Positions 17,391 through 26,000 of a stretch of DNA of 64,000 nucleotides are shown in pieces. Location of the stretch: positions 1 to 64,000 of the forward strand of contig PCBK01000081.1 of assembly GCA_002731275.1 (NCBI GenBank), read 5' to 3'. Within the stretch, counting starts at the first letter, position 1; each line of letters opens with the position of its first letter. Under the pieces are notes generated by a model. That model was given only the letters and a program-made list of their open reading frames with translations. It was not told where the DNA came from and searched no databases. Both the position numbers and the translations under genes were made by a program. This DNA comes from Deltaproteobacteria bacterium (GTDB taxonomy: Bacteria; Myxococcota_C; UBA6777).

Positions 17391-18341
17391 ATGACAACAC
17401 AAATCAAGACCATGAAGGCTGCACTGTGTACCGGGTATGGTGCGCCCGAGGTTCTAGAGGTTTCGGACGTGAGAAGGCCAACCCCCAAAGCACACGAAGT
17501 TTGTGTGAAGCTTCGTGCAACCGCTGTGACAGCGAGTGATACGATTGTGAGGGGTCGAAAGATCCCCTTGTGGCACCCGGTTGGGTTCATGATGAGTTTG
17601 GTCATTGGGATCACAAAGCCGAGGAACCCTATTCTTGGGATGGTGTTCTCTGGAGAAGTTGTCTCGATTGGTGAAAAGGTTCAATCCTTCGATGTTGGGG
17701 ATCCTGTGTATGGCATGACTGGCCCTGAATTTGGGGCTTACGCCGAGTATCTTTGTATCTCAGAGAAGGGATGTCTTAGCAAAAAACCGTCGTGTATGAG
17801 CGATGAAGAGGCTGCTGCGATTACCTATGGAGGACTCATCGCGAGTCATTTTCTGGAGAAGGGAGCGTTGGCGCAACGAAAAAAAGTGTTAATCTACGGT
17901 GCGTCTGGAGCGATTGGGACGGCAGCCTTGCAGCTCGCGAAATGTGCCGGCGCCAAAGTCACAGGAGTGTGTAGTACCAAACATCTTGAACTTGTGCGTT
18001 CTTTAGGGGCTGAAGAGGTCATCGACTACACAAAAGAGGATGCGCTCCCTGATGGGGTCTCTTACGATCTTGTACTTGATGCTGTCGGAAGAAAGAAGAC
18101 ATCAACACTTAAAACACAATGTCGCAAAGCCCTCGCAAAAGGTGGTCGCTACCTGTCTGTTGATGATGGTATGCCGATATCTCGACCTGCCTATCTTCAC
18201 AAACTCAGCACACTGATGGAACTTGGGCAATATCGGGCAGTGCTCGATCGCGTGTACTCCCTCGACGAGATCGTTGAAGCCCATAAGTACGTCGACAAAG
18301 GCCACAAAAAAGGGAATGTCGTCGTTACATTCGCCGAATGA
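17391..18341 (+). CDS. Zinc-independent MDR family NAD(P)-dependent oxidoreductase
   Basis: A 316-residue cytoplasmic enzyme of the quinone-oxidoreductase branch of the medium-chain dehydrogenase/reductases. It starts at ATG 17391 with GAGGTGAG upstream. The GroES-like N-terminal domain covers residues 8-140 (MKAALCTGYGAPEVLEV, GMVFSGEVVSIGEKVQSFDV, GDPVYGMTG). The Rossmann domain carries the nucleotide-binding loop KVLIYGASGAIGTAALQLAK, then VIDYTKEDALPD and YDLVLDAVG. The Cys/His ligands of zinc alcohol dehydrogenases are absent. Expected activity is NAD(P)H-dependent reduction of quinones or enones; the actual substrate is unknown. The GC-rich island precedes it. Confidence 0.88.
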   Translation: MTTQIKTMKAALCTGYGAPEVLEVSDVRRPTPKAHEVCVKLRATAVTASDTIVRGRKIPLWHPVGFMMSLVIGITKPRNPILGMVFSGEVVSIGEKVQSFDVGDPVYGMTGPEFGAYAEYLCISEKGCLSKKPSCMSDEEAAAITYGGLIASHFLEKGALAQRKKVLIYGASGAIGTAALQLAKCAGAKVTGVCSTKHLELVRSLGAEEVIDYTKEDALPDGVSYDLVLDAVGRKKTSTLKTQCRKALAKGGRYLSVDDGMPISRPAYLHKLSTLMELGQYRAVLDRVYSLDEIVEAHKYVDKGHKKGNVVVTFAE

Positions 18342-18499
18342 CGAGATGACCTCGTAAGGGGTTTTACTGAGGGAAGATGCTAGCTCATCACTCTTGAGCC
18401 GTAGTGTCTCTCTTTTTATCGTCGGTCGTTGAGGACCCCGAAAATTCTTGACAATGTGTGGCTTTTCGTGCCTATTGTGCCATTTTTCACTGAGGTCAC

Positions 18500-19588
18500 A
18501 TGCACTTATCAAAACAAACCTTGTTGGGCTTTTTGGACGGCGACGATCCTGATATCTATCTGCGTCAAACCAATCATCCTTCGTATCTCCACTCCACCGA
18601 AATGGCCCATTTATACGTGCATGCTGCGATGCTCGTGACATGTATGGAGTTTCTCTCCGAACAACTCTGGCTCCAAAACAAAGACGACCGAGAATCAGGT
18701 GTCACGACCTCCTATCATGACTTTCTAGCCCCTCTCCTCGAAAAAGAGATCAGCTCTGCCTACCCCCTTAAGGACTTCTTGCTCGAAAGTGGACCCACAC
18801 AGCTCAAAGCCATCAAGAAAGGCACCTCCACGATCGCCGCGGATGTCTTGGGTGAGATGATGTGTCGCTCTCGTGGCGAGCAAAAAACCTTCCTGATCAA
18901 AGCACTCGAAGAGATGTCGGTCCATTTTCTCTACGAAGAAGAACTTCAAGAAGGCCGATTACAAAGTCTTGGACACCTTGGACCCTGTTTATATCGATGT
19001 TTTGATGATCTTGATAAGGTCTTTGAGTTGACCTACCAGCTCGATCGAGATATGGAGCGAGAACATTTTCCCAAGGAGAGACTCTACCAAGGCTCTGGTG
19101 TGTTTGTACAATCAGGGTATTCGACCATCCTGCTGGCCTTACAACACCTCGATCTCAAAGACGGGAGCAAGGTTGTGGATTTGGGGTCTGGATACGGAAG
19201 GGTTGGGCTGGTCTGTGCTCTTTTATACCCCGAAGTCGACTTTGTTGGATATGAATATGTTCCCCATCGTGTCGATGTCTCCAATCGAGCAGCGCAATTT
19301 TTGAAGCTCGACAAAGAGTTACATTTTTTGACACAAGACCTCTCCCTCGCGTCCTTCAAGGTCCCCGACGCTGACGTATACTACCTTTACGATCCCTTCA
19401 CAAAGGAGACCTACGAATACGTCCTCGAACAACTCGTCGAGGTCAGCAAACGTCAACAGGTCACGATCGTCACCAAAGGGAACGCGCGCAATTGGCTCCT
19501 CGATATCGCAGAGGATAACGACTGGCCCGCGCCAACGTTCTTCGATGAAGGTAACCTCTCCGTCTTCACCTCAGCGCCCTCCGTCTGA
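18500..19588 (+). CDS. Class I SAM-dependent methyltransferase domain protein
   Basis: A 362-residue protein. ATG 18500 has GAGGT upstream. The N-terminal ~200 residues are helical with no recognised domain (SEQLWLQNKDDRESG, IAADVLGEMMCRSRGEQKTF). Residues 220-345 form a methyltransferase: motif I VVDLGSGYGRVGLVCAL at about residue 224, an acidic strand-2 end in VDFVGYEYVPHRVDVSNRAA, and motif IV-like ADVYYLYDPF. The spacing between motif I and the acidic residue is normal. The substrate is unknown, and the long helical N-terminus may define it. It is convergent with the lectin gene; only 24 bp separate the stops. Confidence 0.82.
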   Translation: MHLSKQTLLGFLDGDDPDIYLRQTNHPSYLHSTEMAHLYVHAAMLVTCMEFLSEQLWLQNKDDRESGVTTSYHDFLAPLLEKEISSAYPLKDFLLESGPTQLKAIKKGTSTIAADVLGEMMCRSRGEQKTFLIKALEEMSVHFLYEEELQEGRLQSLGHLGPCLYRCFDDLDKVFELTYQLDRDMEREHFPKERLYQGSGVFVQSGYSTILLALQHLDLKDGSKVVDLGSGYGRVGLVCALLYPEVDFVGYEYVPHRVDVSNRAAQFLKLDKELHFLTQDLSLASFKVPDADVYYLYDPFTKETYEYVLEQLVEVSKRQQVTIVTKGNARNWLLDIAEDNDWPAPTFFDEGNLSVFTSAPSV

Positions 19589-19612
19589 GGAAACAGCGTG
19601 ACTCCCATCCTA

Positions 19613-22213
19613 TTAACGACAGAGAACTTTGATTTTAAGGTACTTGCGCTTGCCACGACATGGATCGCGAAACAGACGGTTGGAAGCGCGAACACGGCAT
19701 GAACGACGGTTGAGACAACGTTGACGGACACGGCTCATCGACAGACGTGAGTGACAGCGGCGGTTGATACGAGGACGCATACACGCACCACCTGGCATAC
19801 CATAGCTGGCGAACACAACCCTGCGGATCAAACCTGTACGACATCGCAATGTTACATAACGATTTTCTCTCGCAACACCACACGCATATGTCGGGCGACA
19901 ACGTCTCTTTGTGCACGTCAGACGACCACCACGACATGAACACACATTGCATTTGATACGAACACTTCGACCATTTGGAATGACTCGGCTCCCCATGCGA
20001 CAATATCGAGGTCTCGGGCAGGATGCACTACAACGCAGTGTCCCTTCGCAGTTAGAGACAGGTTGTTTACACGTTCGGGCGAGGCAAGTGTACTTGTACG
20101 CGCCTCGTGACGTTCTACAACGACAACAGATGGCATTTCCCTTCACCTGACAACTACGACATGAGCGTGTATAGGAACCGCGAAAACGTGTGGGGAGTGT
20201 GGGTGTGCAGCGTTTTTTGGTACAGGTCAGTCGTCCGCTTCGGCAAAAGCAAGTATTACAGCTGACGCGGACACTACGTCCATGTGGGATGACACGATTG
20301 CCTACACGGCACACTTGGGGTTTTGGGCAGGATGCACTGCAGCGCAATGAGCCGTTACAATTGGAGACAGGTTGTTTACATGTTCGGGCGAGACAAGTGT
20401 ACTTGTACGCGCCTCGTGATGTTCTACAGTGACAGCAGATAGAACTTCCTCTGACTCGACAACTACGACATGAGCGTGCATAGGACCCACGAAAGCGTGT
20501 GGTGAGCGTGGGTGTGCAGCGTTTTTTGGTGCAGGTCAGTCGTCCACTTCGGCAAAAGCAAGTATTACAGCTGACGCGGACGCTGCGTCCATGTGGGATG
20601 ACGCGATTGCCCATGCGGCAGGAGCGGGGTTGTGTGCAGCGTTTTTTGGTGCAGGTCAGTCGTCCATTGCGGCATGTACATGTGTTGCATTGTACACGGA
20701 CGCTCTGTCCATGTCGCACGACGCGGCCATTTAAACGGCAAGTACGTGGGCGGCTGGGAGGAGGGGAGGAGGGGGTGGAGCTGATGGGCATACGTTTGAG
20801 CTCTGATTGGATTTCTCCAAGTCGTCTTTTGTAGCCATTGAGGACATTCACGTTGTAGCGCTTGAAGATGTTTTGGAGGGACATCATGCTGTTCTTTGCG
20901 TCTGTAAGAGCGCCCATTGGAAGTGTTGGGAAGTTGACCTTAGGGAGCAGCTTCATGAGCTGGTTGGTCAGCGGACTCAAGAGTTTTCGAATGGCTTTGT
21001 CCATCGCACCTTGGACGGCTTTGATGACTTTTCCGCCTTCGAGGACTTGCTTGACTGTCGCACAGAACTCCATGGGTTTGGTTTTGATTTTGAATTTTGG
21101 TTTGCAGAGCTTCGAACGTTTGACACATTTTTTGCCATTTGGGACTTTCATGACACAGCGTCCAAAGACCTTTTTGACACATTTGAAGGTGGGGCGGACG
21201 AGAACACAGTGGCTGGAGCAAGACATGCCAACCTTGACTTTGATCTTGATAAAGTAGGGGAGACAGATGCGTTTGTTGAGCGCGCTGGAGATCTTTTTGT
21301 TGACGCTTGTGATGGGACCGATTGCTTTTTTGACCGCGTCCATCTTCTTTTGGACACTGGCGAGTGTTTGTTTTAGCTTCTCCACGTTGGCTTTTGCTTT
21401 TGCGATGGGGCTACTGACTCTCTCGATGCCAGCGCCTATTGTCTTGGTGGCGCTGTTGATTGTCTGGATCTTACCTCTGTGTCGAGTGAGCAATTGTAAA
21501 AATCTCGACCGATTGCTTGTGGAGTTGTTGCTGCAGGAGTCACCTTCTTCGTCGTCGATGGAGACGTCTGGAAGGTCATTGTTTCCATAGTGGTTATCAT
21601 CTTGTGTCGAGCAGGTGCCGCCTCTGTACCCTTTGCAGACTTTGGCGCCGAGGATATTGGTCTCTTTGCAGACTCCTGCAGAGACGAGTTTGATGCCACC
21701 AATCGCGAGAGTCAGGCCGGTCCAAACGTTGTCCCATTTTGAGAACCATGTGTGATATCCAGGCAAGTTGGTGGACTTTTTGATCCAGCCATGTTTTTTG
21801 GCGATGGTGGTGAGTCCTGGGACAAAGGCGATGCCTATCGCTTTGAGGACTTTAATTTTGCTAAATGCCTTCGCTGTATCGCGAAGGCGGACGAGCTGCA
21901 TCTCCCTCTCATGCGCTTGATCGTGAACACTTTTGAGTCCTGCGAGGACCATTTTTGTCGTTTTGTGGAGCGAACCGTACGTGAGCAGGGTGATGTTGAC
22001 CGCTGGCTTACTCAAGACTGTCTCTGACGCGCAGACGAAAGTCTTCATGGCCTTGACCGCACCTCTTTGTTGTTCAGCGGGTGTGGGCGGACCGCCGCTG
22101 TTTGAGGGCGGAGGGTCATTTCTTGGGGCGGCGAGCGCCTGGTTGTAAGTGATGAGACAAAAGAAAGCCAACATGAACAGTCGGCGAAGGAGGCGGTGTC
22201 TGTGGTGGGACAT
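19613..22213 (-). CDS. Secreted multi-lectin protein: VWC/pacifastin-like, CVNH-like and SUEL-type domains
   Basis: ATG 22213 is favoured by AGGA eight bases upstream; an ATG at 22222 is also possible (869 residues, numbering used here). A signal peptide ends near ALAA. Residues 40-490 are mostly helical and Lys-rich with a coiled-coil stretch and a Cys cluster. A Pro-rich linker follows. Four Cys-rich modules follow with CNTCxCRxGRLTCTKKRC (VWC/pacifastin-like), starting near 494, 532, 635 and 738. Two of them are followed by ~60-residue CVNH-like modules (GSYARSCRSC, SSICCHCRTS, VSNCNGSLRC). Residues 780-869 match the SUEL/rhamnose-binding lectin pattern (SYGMPGGAC, SCRVRASNRLFRDPC, RKYLKIKVLC). 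Glycan binding is expected. It is divergent from the SpvB/Rhs gene. Confidence 0.85.
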   Translation of the reverse strand: MSHHRHRLLRRLFMLAFFCLITYNQALAAPRNDPPPSNSGGPPTPAEQQRGAVKAMKTFVCASETVLSKPAVNITLLTYGSLHKTTKMVLAGLKSVHDQAHEREMQLVRLRDTAKAFSKIKVLKAIGIAFVPGLTTIAKKHGWIKKSTNLPGYHTWFSKWDNVWTGLTLAIGGIKLVSAGVCKETNILGAKVCKGYRGGTCSTQDDNHYGNNDLPDVSIDDEEGDSCSNNSTSNRSRFLQLLTRHRGKIQTINSATKTIGAGIERVSSPIAKAKANVEKLKQTLASVQKKMDAVKKAIGPITSVNKKISSALNKRICLPYFIKIKVKVGMSCSSHCVLVRPTFKCVKKVFGRCVMKVPNGKKCVKRSKLCKPKFKIKTKPMEFCATVKQVLEGGKVIKAVQGAMDKAIRKLLSPLTNQLMKLLPKVNFPTLPMGALTDAKNSMMSLQNIFKRYNVNVLNGYKRRLGEIQSELKRMPISSTPSSPPPSRPRTCRLNGRVVRHGQSVRVQCNTCTCRNGRLTCTKKRCTQPRSCRMGNRVIPHGRSVRVSCNTCFCRSGRLTCTKKRCTPTLTTRFRGSYARSCRSCRVRGSSICCHCRTSRGAYKYTCLARTCKQPVSNCNGSLRCSASCPKPQVCRVGNRVIPHGRSVRVSCNTCFCRSGRLTCTKKRCTPTLPTRFRGSYTRSCRSCQVKGNAICCRCRTSRGAYKYTCLARTCKQPVSNCEGTLRCSASCPRPRYCRMGSRVIPNGRSVRIKCNVCSCRGGRLTCTKRRCRPTYACGVARENRYVTLRCRTGLIRRVVFASYGMPGGACMRPRINRRCHSRLSMSRVRQRCLNRRSCRVRASNRLFRDPCRGKRKYLKIKVLCR
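20012..20629 (-). repeat. Tandem duplication of a 103-residue VWC-CVNH unit
   Basis: Two adjacent ~309-bp coding units are near-identical in protein sequence (GNRVIPHGRSVRVSCNTC and SRGAYKYTCLARTCKQPVSN occur in both). Differences such as ARSCRSCRVRGSS against TRSCRSCQVKGNA show moderate divergence after duplication. Confidence 0.88.
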
Positions 22214-22613
22214 GTCATTCATCCTATCTGTTTGGGGGAGGCTGTCAGGGCCAAAAAAGCGTACACAAGAGGTTACTGATAGGCCTCAAGCAAGGCGCAA
22301 GAAGAAGTTGTTGCATCGCGACTTCGACGACTGGATGCGAAGTTTCGGGGTGCTGCTGTTCTCTTCTGGGGACGTCTCACCTTACGTATTCTTTTTTTGG
22401 ACCTGACAGGCCACAGTGTTCTTCGATGGATGCTTGTATACCCTCTCGTGTGGCGTTTGTGTACAGCGATCTGGTGCCGTTGCCCCAAACGGGGGATTTC
22501 TGCCGGATTGTGTGCAAAAAGGGAGAGTCTTTTTCAATATGGCTTGGAACAAATATCTAACGACATGCGTTTCTATACAAAAAGAGAGAGATTTTATTCA
22601 TGTGAAAAGAGGG

Positions 22614-22629
22614 TGTGAAAGGTTTCACA
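22614..22629. promoter_or_regulatory. CRP/FNR-type site 1
   Basis: TGTGAAAGGTTTCACA fits the CRP consensus TGTGA-N6-TCACA exactly and is a perfect inverted repeat around GG. Confidence 0.5.
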
Positions 22630-22636
22630 ATGGAGG

Positions 22637-22652
22637 TGTGACATATTTCACA
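22637..22652. promoter_or_regulatory. CRP/FNR-type site 2
   Basis: TGTGACATATTTCACA matches TGTGA-N6-TCACA. It lies 23 bp (about two helical turns) from site 1, measured start to start. Confidence 0.5.
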
Positions 22653-22816
22653 GACACTTGTGGGGGAATTCTATAGACTCCATTTGATTGGACTTTTTTG
22701 TCTTTTTTTGCGCGTAGTGTTTCTCAGTATTTCGACTGGAGAGGATGAGGCATATGAACACATCGGTCAGCACGGGACTGTTTTCTATAACGTGTGTGTC
22801 TGTGTGTGTTAGAAAG

Positions 22817-22832
22817 TGTGATATGGATCACT
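22817..22832. promoter_or_regulatory. CRP/FNR-type site 3
   Basis: TGTGATATGGATCACT matches the consensus except for the last base and has internal dyad symmetry GTGAT/ATCAC. It is the site nearest the Rhs gene promoter candidate. Confidence 0.45.
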
Positions 22833-22870
22833 TTTAAATGATAATGCCTTTGTTTTCAGTTGTTTAATTG

Positions 22871-22894
22871 AAAAATGGAACATGTTTCATTTTT
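22871..22894. promoter_or_regulatory. 24-bp near-perfect palindrome, possible operator
   Basis: AAAAATGGAACATGTTTCAT followed by TTTT differs from its reverse complement at only one symmetric pair. It directly abuts the candidate -35 element, a position suited to a repressor or activator. Confidence 0.4.
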
Positions 22895-22897
22895 TGC

Positions 22898-22926
22898 TTG
22901 ATATCGATTGAAAAAGAGTGTAACTT
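22898..22926 (+). promoter_or_regulatory. Candidate sigma70-type promoter for the SpvB/Rhs gene
   Basis: TTGATA (22898-22903), a 17-bp spacer and TAACTT (22921-22926). Transcription would start near 22933, giving a leader of about 77 nt before ATG 23010. Confidence 0.4.
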
Positions 22927-23009
22927 GATGGGGCAAGAGAATGGGTAATGGGTATGCCCACTGACTTTTCCGGTTTTGATAAGAATCATCGCTTGTCATG
23001 GAGAACACT

Positions 23010-26000
23010 ATGCATCGAATGTTTAAGGTTGCTTTGTATGTTTGTCTTTGTTTATTGCCTGCGGGGGTGTGGGCGAATTCAGGTGTCAGTCCGAACGTTT
23101 TGGTCCTTCCTTCGGGACCAGGCTCTCTTGGGGGAGTAGGGGAGAATGTCAAAATCAACTTAAACATGGGGTTGATGAGTTACGCTATTCCTCTTCGTGT
23201 GCCAGCAGGTCGAAACGGTCTGAATCCCAAACTCTCTTTACAATATAGTTCAGCGGCAGGTTCGAGTGCTGCGGGGATCGGTTGGACGTTGACTGGCATT
23301 TCGACAGTGGAGCGTTTGACTGTTCGTGGTCTTCCTCGTTACGGAAGTGTCCAAGATCCAGTGCAGAGCGGCGAAGATCGATTTTACTCCGGTGGCGAGC
23401 TCGTCCAAATAAGTGGTACACCTTACTATCGCGCACGCTTTGAGGGCGGCTTTATTCGTTATCGTTGGCACCACACAGGTGATCAAAAAGGGTACTGGAC
23501 GGCCGAGTTTCCCGATGGAAGCATCGCATTTTATGGTGGTCGTTACAAGCAAAATGCGGCGCGAAAGGTCGACGCCAGCCAAGCGACAGTTGATGTCAGC
23601 AGTCAGGTGAGTTCGGCAAAAGGGACCTTTCGTTGGATGTTGACGAGTATGATCGACCCCAATGGAAACCGACTTGAGTACAAGTATTTTCGGGATGGAA
23701 GTCAGGTCTACCTGGAATCAGCACAGTGGGTCTTTGATAAGGACAACAAACCACTGTATCAAATGCAGTTTGAGTACGAGACACGCCCCGATGTGATCTC
23801 CGACGGAAAACCCGGCTTTGAGCTGCTTACAACCAAACGTATCAAAAAGATTCGCTCCCTCTCTGCTGGAACAGATTATCGCTCTTACGTCTTGGAGTAC
23901 GATCAAAAATCCTACCTCTCTCGACTCGTCAAAGTGACACAGTTTGGGAATGACAAAGTCTCAGCTTATCCTGTTAAGTTCACCATGACATACAGCAGCG
24001 CGGACTACACACAAGACAACGCGCAGATGGTGTCGATGCCTACGAGTCTCGCCCAGAACTTTGTCAATGGTAACTCCGATCTCGTCGATATTAACGGAGA
24101 CGGTTTGCCAGACGTGATTGATACCTCCAAGTCAACACACCGCTTTCATCTCAACACGATGACGTTGAAAGATCTCAAGCAAGACAAACACGATTACCAA
24201 AAGCCCTACGAAAACCCAAAAGAGACAAGTGGGGCACAGTTGAGCAATCGCGATGTGCAGATGCTCGACTTTAATGGTGATGGTTTTGTCGACCTCGTCA
24301 GCGCTGTGACCAAAACGATCCTGCTCAACCTCGGGAAGGGAAAGTGGGAGAACGCCTCCGAATCATTGCAATCCTCTTTTCCAAGCCCTGGTGCCAATCC
24401 AAACCGTCGTTTCTTTGACTTTAACGGTGACAAAGCGATCGATATTATTGAAATTATCGGTGGCTCCGTTGTGTATTGGGTCAGTGATGGAAAAGGTTCG
24501 TGGAAAAAGGTCACAGGGACGCAGCAAATCGGCGCAGACTTTGCGACAGATCAGCTTCGTTTGATCGACATGAACGGCGACAACCTCTCTGACGCTGTTC
24601 AGATCTTCGAAGGTAAATTGCGCTACAAAAAGTACCTCGGCTATGGCAAGTGGTCGACAAATTGGACTGTCATTCCCGTACAAGGGCTCACACAGAGTCT
24701 CTCCAAGCAAGTCCGTTTCGCAGACGTAAATGGTGATGGAATGGCAGATATGGTCGCCTTCATCGCTAACTCCATCAAGTTCTTCGTCAACAGAAATGGG
24801 ACGCAATTTGATGCCGCGAGGGATCTCAACAAAAACTTCAAAGGCGTACCTCTTCCAGACTCAGATCCTTCAAGTGTCTCCGTTCGCATCGCAGATATCA
24901 ACGGCAACGGCTCGCGTGATATTGTTTGGCTCGATAGCTCTGGGAAGATCACATACCTGGAGTTGTTTAAACTGCGCCCCAACCTGTTGACGACAATCGA
25001 CAACGGCATCGGCAAAAAGATCGAAGTCACATACGGTTCCTCTGTCTATCACTATCTGCGCGATCAAAGCCTCGGGAAAGCCTGGCCAAGTAAGCTCCCA
25101 ATGGCATTTGTCGTGGTCAATCAGATCAAAACATACGCCGCGCGCGCTGACGGAAGTGACAAAGGCGCATGTCCTATGATCCAAAATGTCTACTATCACG
25201 ACGGATATTACGATGGTGTTGAGAAGAAGTTTCGTGGATTTCGCACCGTTGAGTCCGTCTTTGAAAGTGATAAGACGATCGGATGTAAGACTGATTCTCA
25301 TGGAAAACGTCGGGAGGTGTTGAAGTTTTATGTCGGAGATGGGGACACCAGCTCAGGTGACAATGATCTCTACTACCACGGAAAGCTTCGTGAACAGAGC
25401 ACGACAGGGACATCCCACGCTGCTGACAAAGATCTGACCTTTTCTTCTCAGAGTTATGAGTGGGGAGAGTGTAAAGTCGACGGAAGCACAACGACGTTGA
25501 CACCAAAAGTCCGTTATATCTGCTTGAAGGCACGTGAGATCTCGCTCAAAGAGGGAGAGACAGACGCTTCCAAGTGGAAGACGACACGTATCGAGTACGA
25601 ATACGATGGGTACGGGAACAACACCCTGACCAAAATACACGGCTTAAAGGATGTGGAAGGTGATGAGAGATTTTTCAAAAAAACGTTTATCACTCCAGAC
25701 AATCCAAACGATCCCGATGTCAACAAGCGCTGGTTTTTGAACAAGCTTCAAAAAGTGGAGTTCTGTGAAAAAGAAGCGGGTCCATGTGCCTCTCGTGAGA
25801 CCTTTTACGATGGTGAGGCTTACAAAGGACTCCCGGCCGGAGAGCTTGTGCGAGGCAATATCACCCGCGAGTCGGCCAAGGCTTCGAGTGATGGAAAAGT
25901 CATCGATCTCTACAGATACGCATACGATGAGTTTGGCAACGTGATCGGAAGAATGAGCCCAAGAGGCAACATCAAACAGACTGAGTTTGATACCCTGTAC

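Larger units (their letters stand above)
22223..23009. other. Divergent regulatory region between lectin and SpvB/Rhs genes
   Basis: About 0.79 kb without a supported gene. It holds three CRP-type TGTGA-N6-TCAC[AT] sites, a near-perfect 24-bp palindrome and a promoter-like -35/-10 pair, annotated separately. The DNA is A/T-rich toward the Rhs side. The leader of the Rhs gene contains GGAG six bases before ATG 23010. Confidence 0.6.

Noticed and set aside
20012..20629. Regular repeats suggestive of a CRISPR array
   Set aside because: The repeats are in-frame protein modules of ~309 bp with no spacer/repeat alternation, and no cas genes are present.
22998..23009. ATG 22998 as start of the SpvB/Rhs gene
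   Set aside because: It lacks a Shine-Dalgarno, whereas ATG 23010 has GGAG six bases upstream and begins directly with a good signal peptide.
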